From positions 1-63,448 of the forward strand of contig DACG01000008.1 in the NCBI GenBank assembly GCA_002494725.1: a stretch of DNA of 63,448 bases. The letters run 5' to 3'. The DNA is from Geoglobus sp. UBA235. Its GTDB lineage: Archaea; Halobacteriota; Archaeoglobi; Archaeoglobales; Archaeoglobaceae. Below the pieces are notes generated by a model. That model did not search any database. It was not told the DNA's origin and saw only the letters and a list, made by a program, of their open reading frames with translations. Position 1 is the first letter of the stretch, and every line of letters begins with the position of its first letter. Position numbers and translations under genes: made by a program. Of the stretch, positions 14,071 to 21,834 are shown in pieces.

Positions 14071-15531
14071 TCAGTCCCTCCTCAGAAGTGCATAAATTCC
14101 AATGCCGCTAATTGCGATTATGCCAAGCTTTGCGGTCTGATCAAGTGATGCCCACCATTCTGAGAGGTTGAAGCCTGACGATGAATCACCACCACCCACA
14201 GTCATTGCCTGCATTTCTATGTATTCCTGCCATAGTTGCCTTAATGCTGCTATTTCGTCGTATATCTTGTTCACATCCTGAAGTGCTGAAGTATAACTTT
14301 TAAGTGTTGTATTAGTTAATTCGTTCCCTCTAAAGTCTCTTATTGCCAAGACGGTAAAGTTCGTTCCTGCTGGAATCTCATAAAGCCCTCCATCAACTGC
14401 TATGAAATACCTGTAACTTGCGTTAGCTGTGTAGGTTTTGTTCTTTTCTAAAACTCCCTGCCAGTCTGTGAATAAGAAGCCCTCATATTGCGTTCCATTA
14501 ACCTCAATTAATATTGTTTTGTTGATCCCAGCCGTGTTGAGTCCTAATAATGCCAACTCTGCAGCAGCATAGCCATAATAGCCCGTTGCATTGTAATCAT
14601 TGTTCATCAATGAAGCAAGCTGATAGGGATCTATCAGGTCAGTCATGTTTATCTGAGCCAAATTGGTCTGATTAGCCAAGTTCTGGACATATACATCAAC
14701 ATTATTTATTATTTCGTTATATGCTGCATCTATTGCATTTACAGCGTTTGTAAAGTCACTCAACCTATACACAAGAACATTACTGTAATATACATTCACT
14801 ATATCGTAAGTATAATAATTCGGCGAATTAGTTGGCCTGTACCTGAATTTTAGCCTATCCACTTCATAGGTTTTACCAGCAATTGTCAAAGAAACTGCAT
14901 ACTTATTGATGCTTGGATTGTCTATACCATACGTAGTTGGATCTGAAGAAACCCATTTCCAAGTACCACTTGTATAAAGTGCATAATCTCCCCTACTGTT
15001 AACAAGCTTGAAATCGCTTATTCCAAGTTCTGTACTGTAGTTTGTATATATGGCGTACAATAGATTTACAGTCGCATTTTGTGTATTAATTATTGTTTTG
15101 CTGATATTAGCATAATACATAATAACCACATTCCTTGCAGCAGCTTGAGCCTCTGCAACAGTTTTACCCTCTTTTAGAGCCTTTACAGCCTCATACTTAG
15201 CTAAAGCCCATGCATAGTTCTTAGTATATTGCCCAAAGTCCCGACTGACACCATAGATATTGCTATCCCTCGCATAGACTTCTAAAAGTAACTGCTGAAT
15301 ATTGGCATCATTCACCTCTTTCTGAGATGTTAAAGCTGCTTCATACTGCTGCTTAAGTTTCTCTACCTCCTCCTTAGAGACACCACCTAATCCAAGCAAA
15401 TGACCTATTAAAGCCCCAGCGAATCCACCAGCAACCCCTATAAGCAATGGAGCAATGAGCGGCAACGCAACCGTTTGCCCTATCATTATCGTCAACATCA
15501 AAGCTGACATTATCGCCCTTTTCTTACTCAC
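14071..15531 (-). CDS. Spike-like surface protein with C-terminal anchor (VP4-like)
   Basis: A 486-residue protein. Residues 5-25 form a signal peptide (IMSALMLTIMIGQTVALP), followed by a glycine-rich hydrophobic stretch (LLIGVAGGFAGALIGHLLGL) and a helical region. Then comes a long Asn/Thr/Tyr-rich ectodomain with many N-glycosylation sequons, an amphipathic helix (LRQLWQEYIEM), and a single C-terminal membrane anchor ending in IYALLRRD. This topology and length match VP4 spikes of pleolipoviruses, which mediate binding and membrane fusion; the early hydrophobic Gly/Ala stretch could be a fusion peptide. I chose GTG 15531 because GGAGGTG lies about eight bases upstream; GTG 15540 is the alternative. 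Confidence 0.7.
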   Translation of the reverse strand: MSKKRAIMSALMLTIMIGQTVALPLIAPLLIGVAGGFAGALIGHLLGLGGVSKEEVEKLKQQYEAALTSQKEVNDANIQQLLLEVYARDSNIYGVSRDFGQYTKNYAWALAKYEAVKALKEGKTVAEAQAAARNVVIMYYANISKTIINTQNATVNLLYAIYTNYSTELGISDFKLVNSRGDYALYTSGTWKWVSSDPTTYGIDNPSINKYAVSLTIAGKTYEVDRLKFRYRPTNSPNYYTYDIVNVYYSNVLVYRLSDFTNAVNAIDAAYNEIINNVDVYVQNLANQTNLAQINMTDLIDPYQLASLMNNDYNATGYYGYAAAELALLGLNTAGINKTILIEVNGTQYEGFLFTDWQGVLEKNKTYTANASYRYFIAVDGGLYEIPAGTNFTVLAIRDFRGNELTNTTLKSYTSALQDVNKIYDEIAALRQLWQEYIEMQAMTVGGGDSSSGFNLSEWWASLDQTAKLGIIAISGIGIYALLRRD

Positions 15532-15565
15532 CGCCACCACCTCCGTTAAAAAATAGGGTCAAAGC

Positions 15566-15967
15566 TCAGTCCTGCTTCGCCGCAACAATCAGAGCGCCAA
15601 CGCTGACGGCCAGCATGATGAAGCTGTTTGTCGGATCAGTCAGGTACGTGCTTATGTCAATGCCCAGCGACGTGAGGTAGCCTGCTGCCGCCAGCGGAAG
15701 CCCAATAGCAACCGACAACGCTCCAATCTCCAGAGCCGTGACCTTCTGGTTCTTCTTCACCTGCTTGTCAAGGGCAAAGACTCCGAGGGCGCTGACAAGC
15801 ACTATCCAGAAACTGAAGTCAGTTACCCACGCCAGATTTATGCTGCCCAGTCCAAAGGTTGCTATACTTGCAATCACGTAAACCACAAACAGGGCAGCCT
15901 CGTATATGCTAACGTTCCCCTTCCTGTAGGCTCCCCCATAGTACTGCCTAAAATTTCCTCTCGCCAT
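15566..15967 (-). CDS. Four-pass small membrane protein (VP3-like)
   Basis: A 133-residue protein starting MARGNFRQYYGG (short basic N-terminus), then four hydrophobic segments at roughly 20-40, 45-62, 75-97 and 108-128, ending AAKQD. Pleolipovirus VP3, the internal membrane protein, has this size, four helices and this place directly before the spike gene. ATG 15967 follows GGGTGAGT; the GTG at 15973 is an alternative. It overlaps nothing downstream; 34 bases lie before the spike gene start. Confidence 0.7.
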   Translation of the reverse strand: MARGNFRQYYGGAYRKGNVSIYEAALFVVYVIASIATFGLGSINLAWVTDFSFWIVLVSALGVFALDKQVKKNQKVTALEIGALSVAIGLPLAAAGYLTSLGIDISTYLTDPTNSFIMLAVSVGALIVAAKQD

Positions 15968-15969
15968 AC

Positions 15970-16218
15970 TCACCCCCTCTTCTTTTTCCTACCTCCTCCT
16001 TTCCTTTTCCCACTACTCAACCCAGCCAACGCCTCATACTTGCTAACTCTCACCCATATCAGCGCCAGCACCGCTACAAAACCCAACGCTGCAGGTATTG
16101 TTCCAAAATGCTGCTGAATCCACTGCTTTAACCAATCCCCAGCGAGGGCATCAAGTAGCAATTCCAGAACAACAAAGAGAGCTAACAACAGTGCAAACTC
16201 TGTGTGCTGGCGCCTCAT
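15970..16218 (-). CDS. Small two-pass membrane protein with basic tail
   Basis: An 82-residue protein with two hydrophobic segments (FALLLALFVVLELLLDAL and IPAALGFVAVLALIWV) and a very basic Gly/Lys tail (SSGKRKGGGRKKKRG) that could touch nucleic acid on the inner side of the membrane. It is the first gene of the structural block, 23 bases downstream of a TATA box. Confidence 0.6.
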   Translation of the reverse strand: MRRQHTEFALLLALFVVLELLLDALAGDWLKQWIQQHFGTIPAALGFVAVLALIWVRVSKYEALAGLSSGKRKGGGRKKKRG

Positions 16219-16240
16219 TTTAAAACAGAAAATAGGTTTC

Positions 16241-16251
16241 CAGTATATAAA
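16241..16251 (-). promoter_or_regulatory. TATA box of the structural operon
   Basis: On the minus strand GGTTTTATATACTGG, with TTTATATA about 25-30 bases before the ATG at 16218. It implies a nearly leaderless transcript for the whole leftward structural block. Confidence 0.6.
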
Positions 16252-16263
16252 ACCGCTAAAAAA

Positions 16264-17490
16264 CTAATCCCTAATCTGGAGAAGAAGATTGAACAGCTCC
16301 GGATTGGACCTCATCTTCTCAACAAGTTCGACCATTTCCTTTGCCTTCTTGATTGTTTCAGGATCCATCATCTCCATGACTTCTTTCATGAATTTCATTT
16401 CTTCCATTTCCAGCTCCACACGCTTGGATTCATCAAGAATCAAAGCACATCTGCCACAGTAGAAGTCTGTGGGAGCATTCAGGTAGCTACAGCGTGGGCA
16501 TTTAATTGGTTTTGCTTCAACATCCTTTTCCTGCTCTTCAGTTTCGAGACCATATAACCCGAGTATTGACTTCTCCACATCCCTGCCGCTCAAATGCACA
16601 TAGATCCGTGGCATGTCAGAACCCTGAACCCATCCAAAGAATTCACACATCTGCGCCTCAGTTAAATGATTAGCAAGAACAGTAGCCCGAGAATGCCTAA
16701 GAACGTGAGGATGAAATCGTATTCTAAGTCCAGCCTTTTTTCCAAGTTTAATAAACTTCTCGTAGAGTTTCTGATAAGAGATCATACCACCATAATTTAT
16801 CCTCGCAAGCGAGCAAAAAACGTAGGCACTCGGATCATCCTTAAAAGGATGTTCGTCCATCCACCTCTTAAGATATGGAACGCTCATAACTATTGGAATT
16901 ACTCTTTCACCGGTTTTTCCATTCACTCTTATTTTCGCTCTAATCCCCCCCGTGGAATTGGAATAAAACTCAATATCTCGAATCTTCAACCCAGCAAGCT
17001 CCCCAATTCTCAAACCCGCCTCATAACAAACCGCAACCATTGCCTTGTCTCTCACATTATCCGCAACTTCAATAAGCTTCAGGATATCCTCTTCTCGGAG
17101 AACCTCAGGAATCCTGGAATCCTTTTTTCTCCCCTGTTTAACATAATCAAGCAGATCAGACTTCTTTCCATAATAGAACTTGATAAACCTCTTCATCGCC
17201 TTTTTAAACTCATTTTTCGTGGAATTTTTATAATCAGATTCCTCAAGCTTTGCAAGAACTTCAACGATATAATTCTCATCCCATTCATCAAATTCTCTGG
17301 GAGCTAAAGAGTAAATCTTCCTAAGAAGTCCAATATATCTAACAATCCTGAGCTTACTGATCCCCTCAGACAAAAGCTTCTTTTTAAAATCTTCAAGGAG
17401 CCTATAACTCCTTTCTGGCAGTTCCTTTTTTGCCAACTTCATCTGTCCATCAAGTAATCCCTCTGCTGAATGGAACCTTAAGGCACTCAT
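16264..17490 (-). CDS. int: Tyrosine integrase with C-terminal zinc ribbon
   Basis: A 408-residue tyrosine recombinase. An N-terminal SAM-like core-binding domain (about 25-120) precedes the catalytic domain with Arg161 (YEAGLRIGELAGL), HVLR at 262-265 and Tyr297 (PRIYVHLSG). A zinc ribbon follows (Cys331, Cys334, Cys345, Cys348: CPRC...CGRC) and then a Met/Glu-rich helix. It should recombine the tRNA-Gln 3' end with the circular element. It lies 46 bases inside the right repeat, is intact, and is not split by the attachment site as in fuselloviruses. Confidence 0.93.
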   Translation of the reverse strand: MSALRFHSAEGLLDGQMKLAKKELPERSYRLLEDFKKKLLSEGISKLRIVRYIGLLRKIYSLAPREFDEWDENYIVEVLAKLEESDYKNSTKNEFKKAMKRFIKFYYGKKSDLLDYVKQGRKKDSRIPEVLREEDILKLIEVADNVRDKAMVAVCYEAGLRIGELAGLKIRDIEFYSNSTGGIRAKIRVNGKTGERVIPIVMSVPYLKRWMDEHPFKDDPSAYVFCSLARINYGGMISYQKLYEKFIKLGKKAGLRIRFHPHVLRHSRATVLANHLTEAQMCEFFGWVQGSDMPRIYVHLSGRDVEKSILGLYGLETEEQEKDVEAKPIKCPRCSYLNAPTDFYCGRCALILDESKRVELEMEEMKFMKEVMEMMDPETIKKAKEMVELVEKMRSNPELFNLLLQIRD

Positions 17491-17536
17491 TGCATCGCAA
17501 TATTTGCAGTTGTGGGTTATAAACCTTGTAGGAATA

Positions 17537-17554
17537 GAACCCGGGCGGGGCTAT
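17537..17554 (+). repeat. attR-type direct repeat
   Basis: GAACCCGGGCGGGGCTAT, with 17 of 18 bases identical to 2893-2910 and the last 14 fully identical. It marks the right end of the provirus. No other tRNA sequence is present here. Confidence 0.85.
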
Positions 17555-17590
17555 GACTCTATAAACTTCATATACTTTTTGAATCATTAG

Positions 17591-18393
17591 AGTGCAGCGA
17601 AATTAATATTCTCAGATGAGTCAGACGAACCTAAAAAAGGGGACTATTACATACGCAGTGCAGTTATGATTCCGGAACAGGAATATTTCGAGCTTCAGTA
17701 AAAATTTTTGGATGTAAAAAAAGAATACGAAATACTCCCAAATGAGGAATTCAAACTTGCTGGTGTTTGGCATTTAAAAAATATCAAGAATACGGCCACA
17801 ATTTACCCAGTAAAGATAAAGAAAGGCTAGAAAAATACACGTCAAAAAATTATAAGCACTATTTAGAATTTATAGAGAAGAGTCTTGAGTTGCTGTCGAA
17901 TAATACAGTTATAATCATAGTTTTGACTTATTTTTTCGATAAAATATTTAAACAAAGAAACGAAATTGAAAAAGATTTCCTTACTATCATGATGCTTAGA
18001 GCAGAAGATGAACTAAAGGAGAGCAACGAGAGAGGAATATTCTTTTATGATGAAACGCACCTGAGAAAACTATCACAATATTACAGCGAGATATTTCTAA
18101 GTGGAGAGTTTGTTGGGGAATACGAATTCGTTAAAGACTCTATAATATTTGAAGTTTCCACATATTCTTCTGGAATTCAGCTTGCAGATTATGTCGCAAA
18201 CATAGCCCACAACAGCCTAAGAGGATACAAAGAATCCCTAAGAATGTTCAAAAAGATTATACAACCAAAATTAAGGAAAAAAGAAGGGTACAAGATCTCA
18301 CAAACCGGATTTATCCCAATCTATTTAGAAGGATATAAACACGGAGGAACTCAACTAATTGACGAAAAACTAAAACTATTGGGTTTAATGTAA
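17591..18393 (+). pseudogene. Broken DUF3800 gene
   Basis: The first frame reads KLIFSDESDEPKKGDYYIRS, the typical DUF3800 opening (FSDESGD), but has no start codon and stops at TAA 17698-17700. The frame then continues (KEYEILPNEEFKLAGVWHLK). Near 17778 the rest switches frame and runs to TAA 18391-18393 with the DUF3800 ending GIQLADYVANIAHNSL. So there are at least three lesions. DUF3800 proteins have an RNase H-like fold and often sit in defence or mobile regions. The gene abuts the right provirus end, and integration may have cut off its start. Confidence 0.75.
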
Positions 18394-18460
18394 GATTGAG
18401 ATTTCAAGCTAATTTTTAAACTAAATTACTAAATATAACTAAATACCCCCATCAAGGGAA

Positions 18461-18500
18461 CCCCTCCTCACAGCTTGCGAAGCTTCAAAGCTTGGAGGGG
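18461..18500. other. Long imperfect hairpin, possible insertion-sequence end
   Basis: CCCCTCC (18461-18467) pairs with GGAGGGG (18494-18500). The enclosed loop contains the palindrome GAAGCTTC and a second AAGCTT. It lies between the DUF3800 pseudogene and the ribose-bisphosphate isomerase gene that ends at 18537. It could be a terminator for either gene, or the subterminal hairpin of a lost IS200/IS605-type element. No transposase is nearby. Confidence 0.35.
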
Positions 18501-18536
18501 CAGGGCGTAAAAAGATGCGCTTTTGAGAATAAAAAT

Positions 18537-19478
18537 TTAATCGTAGTGCCTCGGGCTCAGAGTTATCTCCTCCCCTCCGAATTCCGCATAGCCGAGGTGA
18601 TCCCTTATCACGATGTAGGCCATTTCCGGCGGTATCGCCCCGATCTCGGTGATTATCAGATCTATGTAATCTCTCGGAGTTACGTCGAAGGCAGGATTTC
18701 TCACCCTGACATTTGGATGGTTCAGAAGCTCACCTTCAACGACCTCTCTCGCATCCCTCTCCTCGATGACAACCAGCTCTCCGAGTAGGGTTTTAGGGCT
18801 GAACTTGTACGTTTCAGCGGCTACCATGAAAGGTACTCTCGCCTCCTTCGCTGCAAGGGCTATCTGGGAGGTACCTATCTTGTTTATCAGCGCGCCGTTG
18901 ACTGTAATCGTGTCGGCACCGACGACAACCACGTCAACCTCCTTCATGAAGTATCTCACGGCAGAATCAACTATCAGCGTGACCTCAATGCCGTAGTCGG
19001 CAAGCTCCTTCGTCGTCAGATGGCCCTGATGTCTCGGCCTCGACTCCGTCGCTATTACTCGAACGTCCTTTCCCTCGTCGAATGCGTGCTTTATCACCGA
19101 TAGTGCCGCTGAGGAGTTGCAGTGAGTCATTACAGTGGAGCCGTCCATTATCCTCCTGGCCCCTGTCCTGCCTATCTTCTCCCTTGCCGTGTCCACCCAT
19201 TCTATGAACTCCTCAGCTCGCTTTATCAGGCTCTCCCGTTTTTCATCGTCGCTCTCGCCAGAGTAGTTCATCACGTAGTTTATCGCATTGAAGAGGCTCA
19301 CAGCAGTTGGCCTCGTGTTCATCAACCTCTCACTCGCTTTCCTCATCTCCTCGTCGAAGTTCCCGCTGACGGTTTTCGCAAACTTCATGAGAGTTTCCGC
19401 AGCAAACCTCGCAATCCTTGCAGCTCCCCGCACCTCCATGCTCTCGATCTTCCTCGCAGCCTCCTCAACAATGTCCAT
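18537..19478 (-). CDS. Ribose-1,5-bisphosphate isomerase
   Basis: A 313-residue member of the eIF2B alpha/MtnA family. Landmarks: GSTVMTHCNSSAAL with the catalytic Cys, ATESRPRHQGHLTTKELA, and VVVGADTITVNGALINKIGT with the conserved Asp. It turns ribose-1,5-bisphosphate into ribulose-1,5-bisphosphate in the archaeal AMP/RuBisCO nucleoside-salvage pathway. No RuBisCO or AMP phosphorylase gene lies in this window. ATG 19478 follows GGTGGTGG. It overlaps the ROK kinase gene by 14 bases and is cotranscribed with it. Confidence 0.88.
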   Translation of the reverse strand: MDIVEEAARKIESMEVRGAARIARFAAETLMKFAKTVSGNFDEEMRKASERLMNTRPTAVSLFNAINYVMNYSGESDDEKRESLIKRAEEFIEWVDTAREKIGRTGARRIMDGSTVMTHCNSSAALSVIKHAFDEGKDVRVIATESRPRHQGHLTTKELADYGIEVTLIVDSAVRYFMKEVDVVVVGADTITVNGALINKIGTSQIALAAKEARVPFMVAAETYKFSPKTLLGELVVIEERDAREVVEGELLNHPNVRVRNPAFDVTPRDYIDLIITEIGAIPPEMAYIVIRDHLGYAEFGGEEITLSPRHYD

Positions 19479-20211
19479 GTCCACCACCTGCCAGAATTGC
19501 GGCTCCCTTTGCAACTGCGAGCGGGTCCTTTATAACCCTTATCTCCGGCCTGAATTCTGGATGCAGGAAATCGTATATCAGCCGGAAATCCTCCGGCTCG
19601 AGAATTGAGGATATTCTGCCTCCAAAAACAACAGCTTCAGGATCGAGAACCATCACCGCCTTGGCAACCTCCGTGCACAGAACCCTGAAGCCGTCAAACC
19701 CCAGAATCTCTTTCCTCGAAACCTCCCTCCCGAATTTTTTCTTAATTGCCCACCCGCTGAAGAACGTTTCCAGATGACCGATTCCGCCGCAGACGCATCT
19801 CTCGTTTCCTCCAACAAACGCATGCCCGATCTCAGAGGCGAGACCGCTGCCTCTGTAGAGCCTTGAGTTGGCAATTATCCCCGCCCCTACCCCCGTGCCG
19901 AGGGTAACTGCGAAAACGTTACTGAAACCTGTAACATAATGGGCATAGACAGCAAAGCAGTTTGCATCATTCTCTATCATTTTGCCTTTGAAGAGTTCCC
20001 TTCTGAATCCGGGGATATTGGGCGTTCTTAGAATTTCACCGCCTCTTATCCATCCCGCAATGGCAAAGACAGCATCACTATACTCCTCTACCAGTTCCGG
20101 CCTTCGCAGGAATTTTGACGTCCTGAGGGTCTGAATGTGAGTGAACTCGCCATTCTCCATCGAAACGATGTCAGTGAAGGTGCCTCCAACATCTATGCCG
20201 ACATTCATCAT
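19465..20211 (-). CDS. ROK-family sugar kinase
   Basis: A 248-residue ROK protein. Phosphate loop VGIDVGGTFTD, catalytic ENDANCF, GTGVGAGII, and the ROK zinc signature EIGHAFVGG...CVCGGIGHLE (CXCGXXGXLE, here with His for the usual Cys). It is somewhat short (usual about 300). It probably phosphorylates a hexose or other sugar. Coupling to ribose-1,5-bisphosphate isomerase hints at a pentose-related substrate (inference). Confidence 0.85.
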   Translation of the reverse strand: MMNVGIDVGGTFTDIVSMENGEFTHIQTLRTSKFLRRPELVEEYSDAVFAIAGWIRGGEILRTPNIPGFRRELFKGKMIENDANCFAVYAHYVTGFSNVFAVTLGTGVGAGIIANSRLYRGSGLASEIGHAFVGGNERCVCGGIGHLETFFSGWAIKKKFGREVSRKEILGFDGFRVLCTEVAKAVMVLDPEAVVFGGRISSILEPEDFRLIYDFLHPEFRPEIRVIKDPLAVAKGAAILAGGGHGHC

Positions 20212-20341
20212 CCTGTCTGCTTATGGGAAAAGAGGTATTAATACTTCAGGGGTTCGAAAAGCCGGGAAGTCACAATTACCGGTGCTGAACAGATTGTCGG
20301 ATCTGCGGCAGGGACAGCTGGGGAGAGTGAAACGTGGTGGG

Positions 20342-20992
20342 CTACAACACTCTCAAAATACTCCACACCTGGTAAACTCCAAACAGCGCAGTCGGAATCA
20401 AAGCACAGACGAAAGCTCTGCCAAACTCGATTTCTCTCGCGTGTTTTACAGCAAAAGTCCAGATTGCGAGACTCCATACAGTAACGGCTGCATTTATCAC
20501 CAGATTTGAATGTATCAGGCTTTCGGGCAATAGAGATAACATTACCGCTCTCATCACGTCTGAATTTTGCTGTAATTGGGCTAAGTTGATTTTAGGAATT
20601 TCAGCGTTTGCAATGTAATACAAGGACATAGGAACTGTTATAGCTGAACCGATTAGCGAGGGAAAGAATCCGTAACCGATAAACTCGAAAGTCCTTCTAA
20701 AGCTTCCTTCTCCGCCGAAGAAAGCTGACAATCCGTGCATGATTAAAGCCAAAATCAGCCAGACTGCAAAAATTCCAATGAATGAACCAATTATTCCAAC
20801 GTAAGCTCCGATGACGAAAAACTTGGCAAGCTCTTCAGGGAAAGCCTGAGCGATTTTTGTGCTGAGGAAATACTGATATGCTGAAATCAAAACTGCCAGA
20901 GGAAAAACTACTGTCAGCAATGGGGTTTTTATTCTTATATCTTTTCTTTTCAGCTCTTCAAAGAAAGCGTTTGGATTCGTTATTAGCTTCAT
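20342..20992 (-). CDS. Yip1-family membrane protein
   Basis: A 216-residue protein with a short soluble start (NPNAFFEELKRKDIRIKTPL, typical Yip1 opening) and five hydrophobic segments. Gly-rich FGGEGSFRRTFEFIGYGFFPSLIG is the characteristic middle motif. The function of archaeal Yip1 proteins is unknown. A TATA-like region precedes the ATG at 20992, shared with the divergent bacteriocin-like cluster. Confidence 0.8.
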   Translation of the reverse strand: MKLITNPNAFFEELKRKDIRIKTPLLTVVFPLAVLISAYQYFLSTKIAQAFPEELAKFFVIGAYVGIIGSFIGIFAVWLILALIMHGLSAFFGGEGSFRRTFEFIGYGFFPSLIGSAITVPMSLYYIANAEIPKINLAQLQQNSDVMRAVMLSLLPESLIHSNLVINAAVTVWSLAIWTFAVKHAREIEFGRAFVCALIPTALFGVYQVWSILRVL

Positions 20993-21063
20993 GTTTTTCG
21001 GTTTTAACTACATCTAATAAATTTTACTTTTTTGTCGAGAAAAAAAAACATGAAGAGAAAATG

Positions 21064-21071
21064 TTATATAG
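21064..21071 (+). promoter_or_regulatory. TATA box of the bacteriocin-like cluster
   Basis: TTATATAG, 47 bases before the ATG at 21118. The transcript would carry the very strong ribosome binding site GAGGAGGTAGG just before the start. Confidence 0.5.
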
Positions 21072-21117
21072 GAGAAGAGAAAGGTATAAGTAGGATTGGG
21101 TTGAGGAGGTAGGTAGG

Positions 21118-21390
21118 ATGTATGCGGTGAAGAACTGGAATGAGGAAGTAATTAAGTGGCTGGCTTTGGCTATGGTTTTGGGGATGGTTGGATTGGCTGT
21201 GATGTCAGGGGTTGTCGGAGATGCTTGGGCTGTGTTTGGCTACTATCTAGCTACACGAGGCGCACCACCAGAGGCTGGTTTGGCCGTAAGCCTAATAGGC
21301 GTTTACGAAAGTGTCCTTTGGGGAGCTGCTGTTGGTGCAGCCTTTGGTCTGGGTGCTGGAGCGATCGCAGGAGCTGTTGTTGGAGCATAA
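21118..21390 (+). CDS. Hydrophobic peptide, candidate bacteriocin precursor
   Basis: A 90-residue protein without Cys. Residues 1-13 are charged, then a hydrophobic leader (WLALAMVLGMVGLAVMSGVV) ends near GDAWA. The remainder (VFGYYLATRGAPPEAGLAVS...) ends in a Gly/Ala/Val-rich helix (GAAFGLGAGAIAGAVVGA). Size and composition fit precursors of circular bacteriocins or other pore-forming peptides. It is preceded by GAGGAGGTAGGTAGG, which implies strong translation. A 129-aa membrane protein and a SpoIIM/DUF95 protein follow, and DUF95 proteins are a hallmark of circular bacteriocin clusters in bacteria. The product is not proven. Confidence 0.6.
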   Translation: MYAVKNWNEEVIKWLALAMVLGMVGLAVMSGVVGDAWAVFGYYLATRGAPPEAGLAVSLIGVYESVLWGAAVGAAFGLGAGAIAGAVVGA

Positions 21391-21444
21391 AAAAATTATT
21401 AGTATAATTATTTTTAATCTTCTGGTGAACTTGGGTGTAGAGAA

Positions 21445-21834
21445 ATGAGGGAAGCATACTTAGATCAAAGCCAATTAATAAAAATTGCAGCATATATGAC
21501 TGTTTTAAGTGTTATATTAGGCATTCTAATGTATTCAGTATATGTAGCAAAATTGTCTACTGACGTGACGATATTGGCGGTATTTTTGGGTTTACTATAT
21601 GGGCTATTACTTGGAAAAATCCTTCACGAAGTTTCTAAAACAAAAAGAATGGTTTTAAAGAATCTCATACTCGCACCACTGTTACTTGTAGTACCTTACT
21701 TTCTGATTGTGTATTTAAGTACAGTTTATAGTAATATTTTTATAATAATTTTATCGTTTAGTGTTAGCGTTGTGCCAGTTAGTGTTTATGAGTTAGCGAA
21801 GGTGATCTATGAGTCAAAAGACTTCACAGATTAG
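21445..21834 (+). CDS. Four-pass membrane protein in the bacteriocin-like cluster
   Basis: A 129-residue protein with four hydrophobic segments (about 12-32, 38-56, 70-88, 92-112) and short charged loops. It starts 54 bases after the peptide gene and overlaps the DUF95 gene by 26 bases. Small membrane proteins at this place in bacteriocin clusters serve in immunity or secretion; which one cannot be told from sequence. Confidence 0.6.
   Translation: MREAYLDQSQLIKIAAYMTVLSVILGILMYSVYVAKLSTDVTILAVFLGLLYGLLLGKILHEVSKTKRMVLKNLILAPLLLVVPYFLIVYLSTVYSNIFIIILSFSVSVVPVSVYELAKVIYESKDFTD

Larger units (their letters stand above)
2897..17554. mobile_element. Integrated pleolipovirus-like provirus in tRNA-Gln
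   Basis: A 14.6-kb element bounded by a repeat of the tRNA-Gln 3' end, with an integrase gene just inside the right repeat. It encodes an HUH replication initiator, ribbon-helix-helix and winged-helix regulators, many tiny genes, a PD-(D/E)XK protein, an RNase H-like gene and a leftward block of membrane proteins. That block runs: 82-aa membrane protein, 4-TM 133-aa protein, 486-aa anchored surface protein, 103-aa basic protein, 473-aa membrane protein, 120-aa protein, P-loop ATPase. The order VP3-like, VP4-like spike, two conserved genes, VP8-like ATPase, together with an HUH Rep, is the pleolipovirus plan known from haloarchaea (family knowledge). I see no capsid or terminase gene of tailed viruses. 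The assignment rests on size, topology and order, not on measured similarity. A conjugative plasmid is less likely because no VirB4/VirD4-type ATPases are present. Confidence 0.8.

Noticed and set aside
2897..17554. Fusellovirus (spindle-shaped virus) explanation for the provirus
   Set aside because: The integrase is not split by the att site, and an HUH Rep and a large C-terminally anchored surface protein do not fit the fusellovirus plan as I know it.
2897..17554. Tailed-virus or conjugative-plasmid explanation
   Set aside because: No terminase, portal, tail or VirB4/VirD4-type gene is visible.
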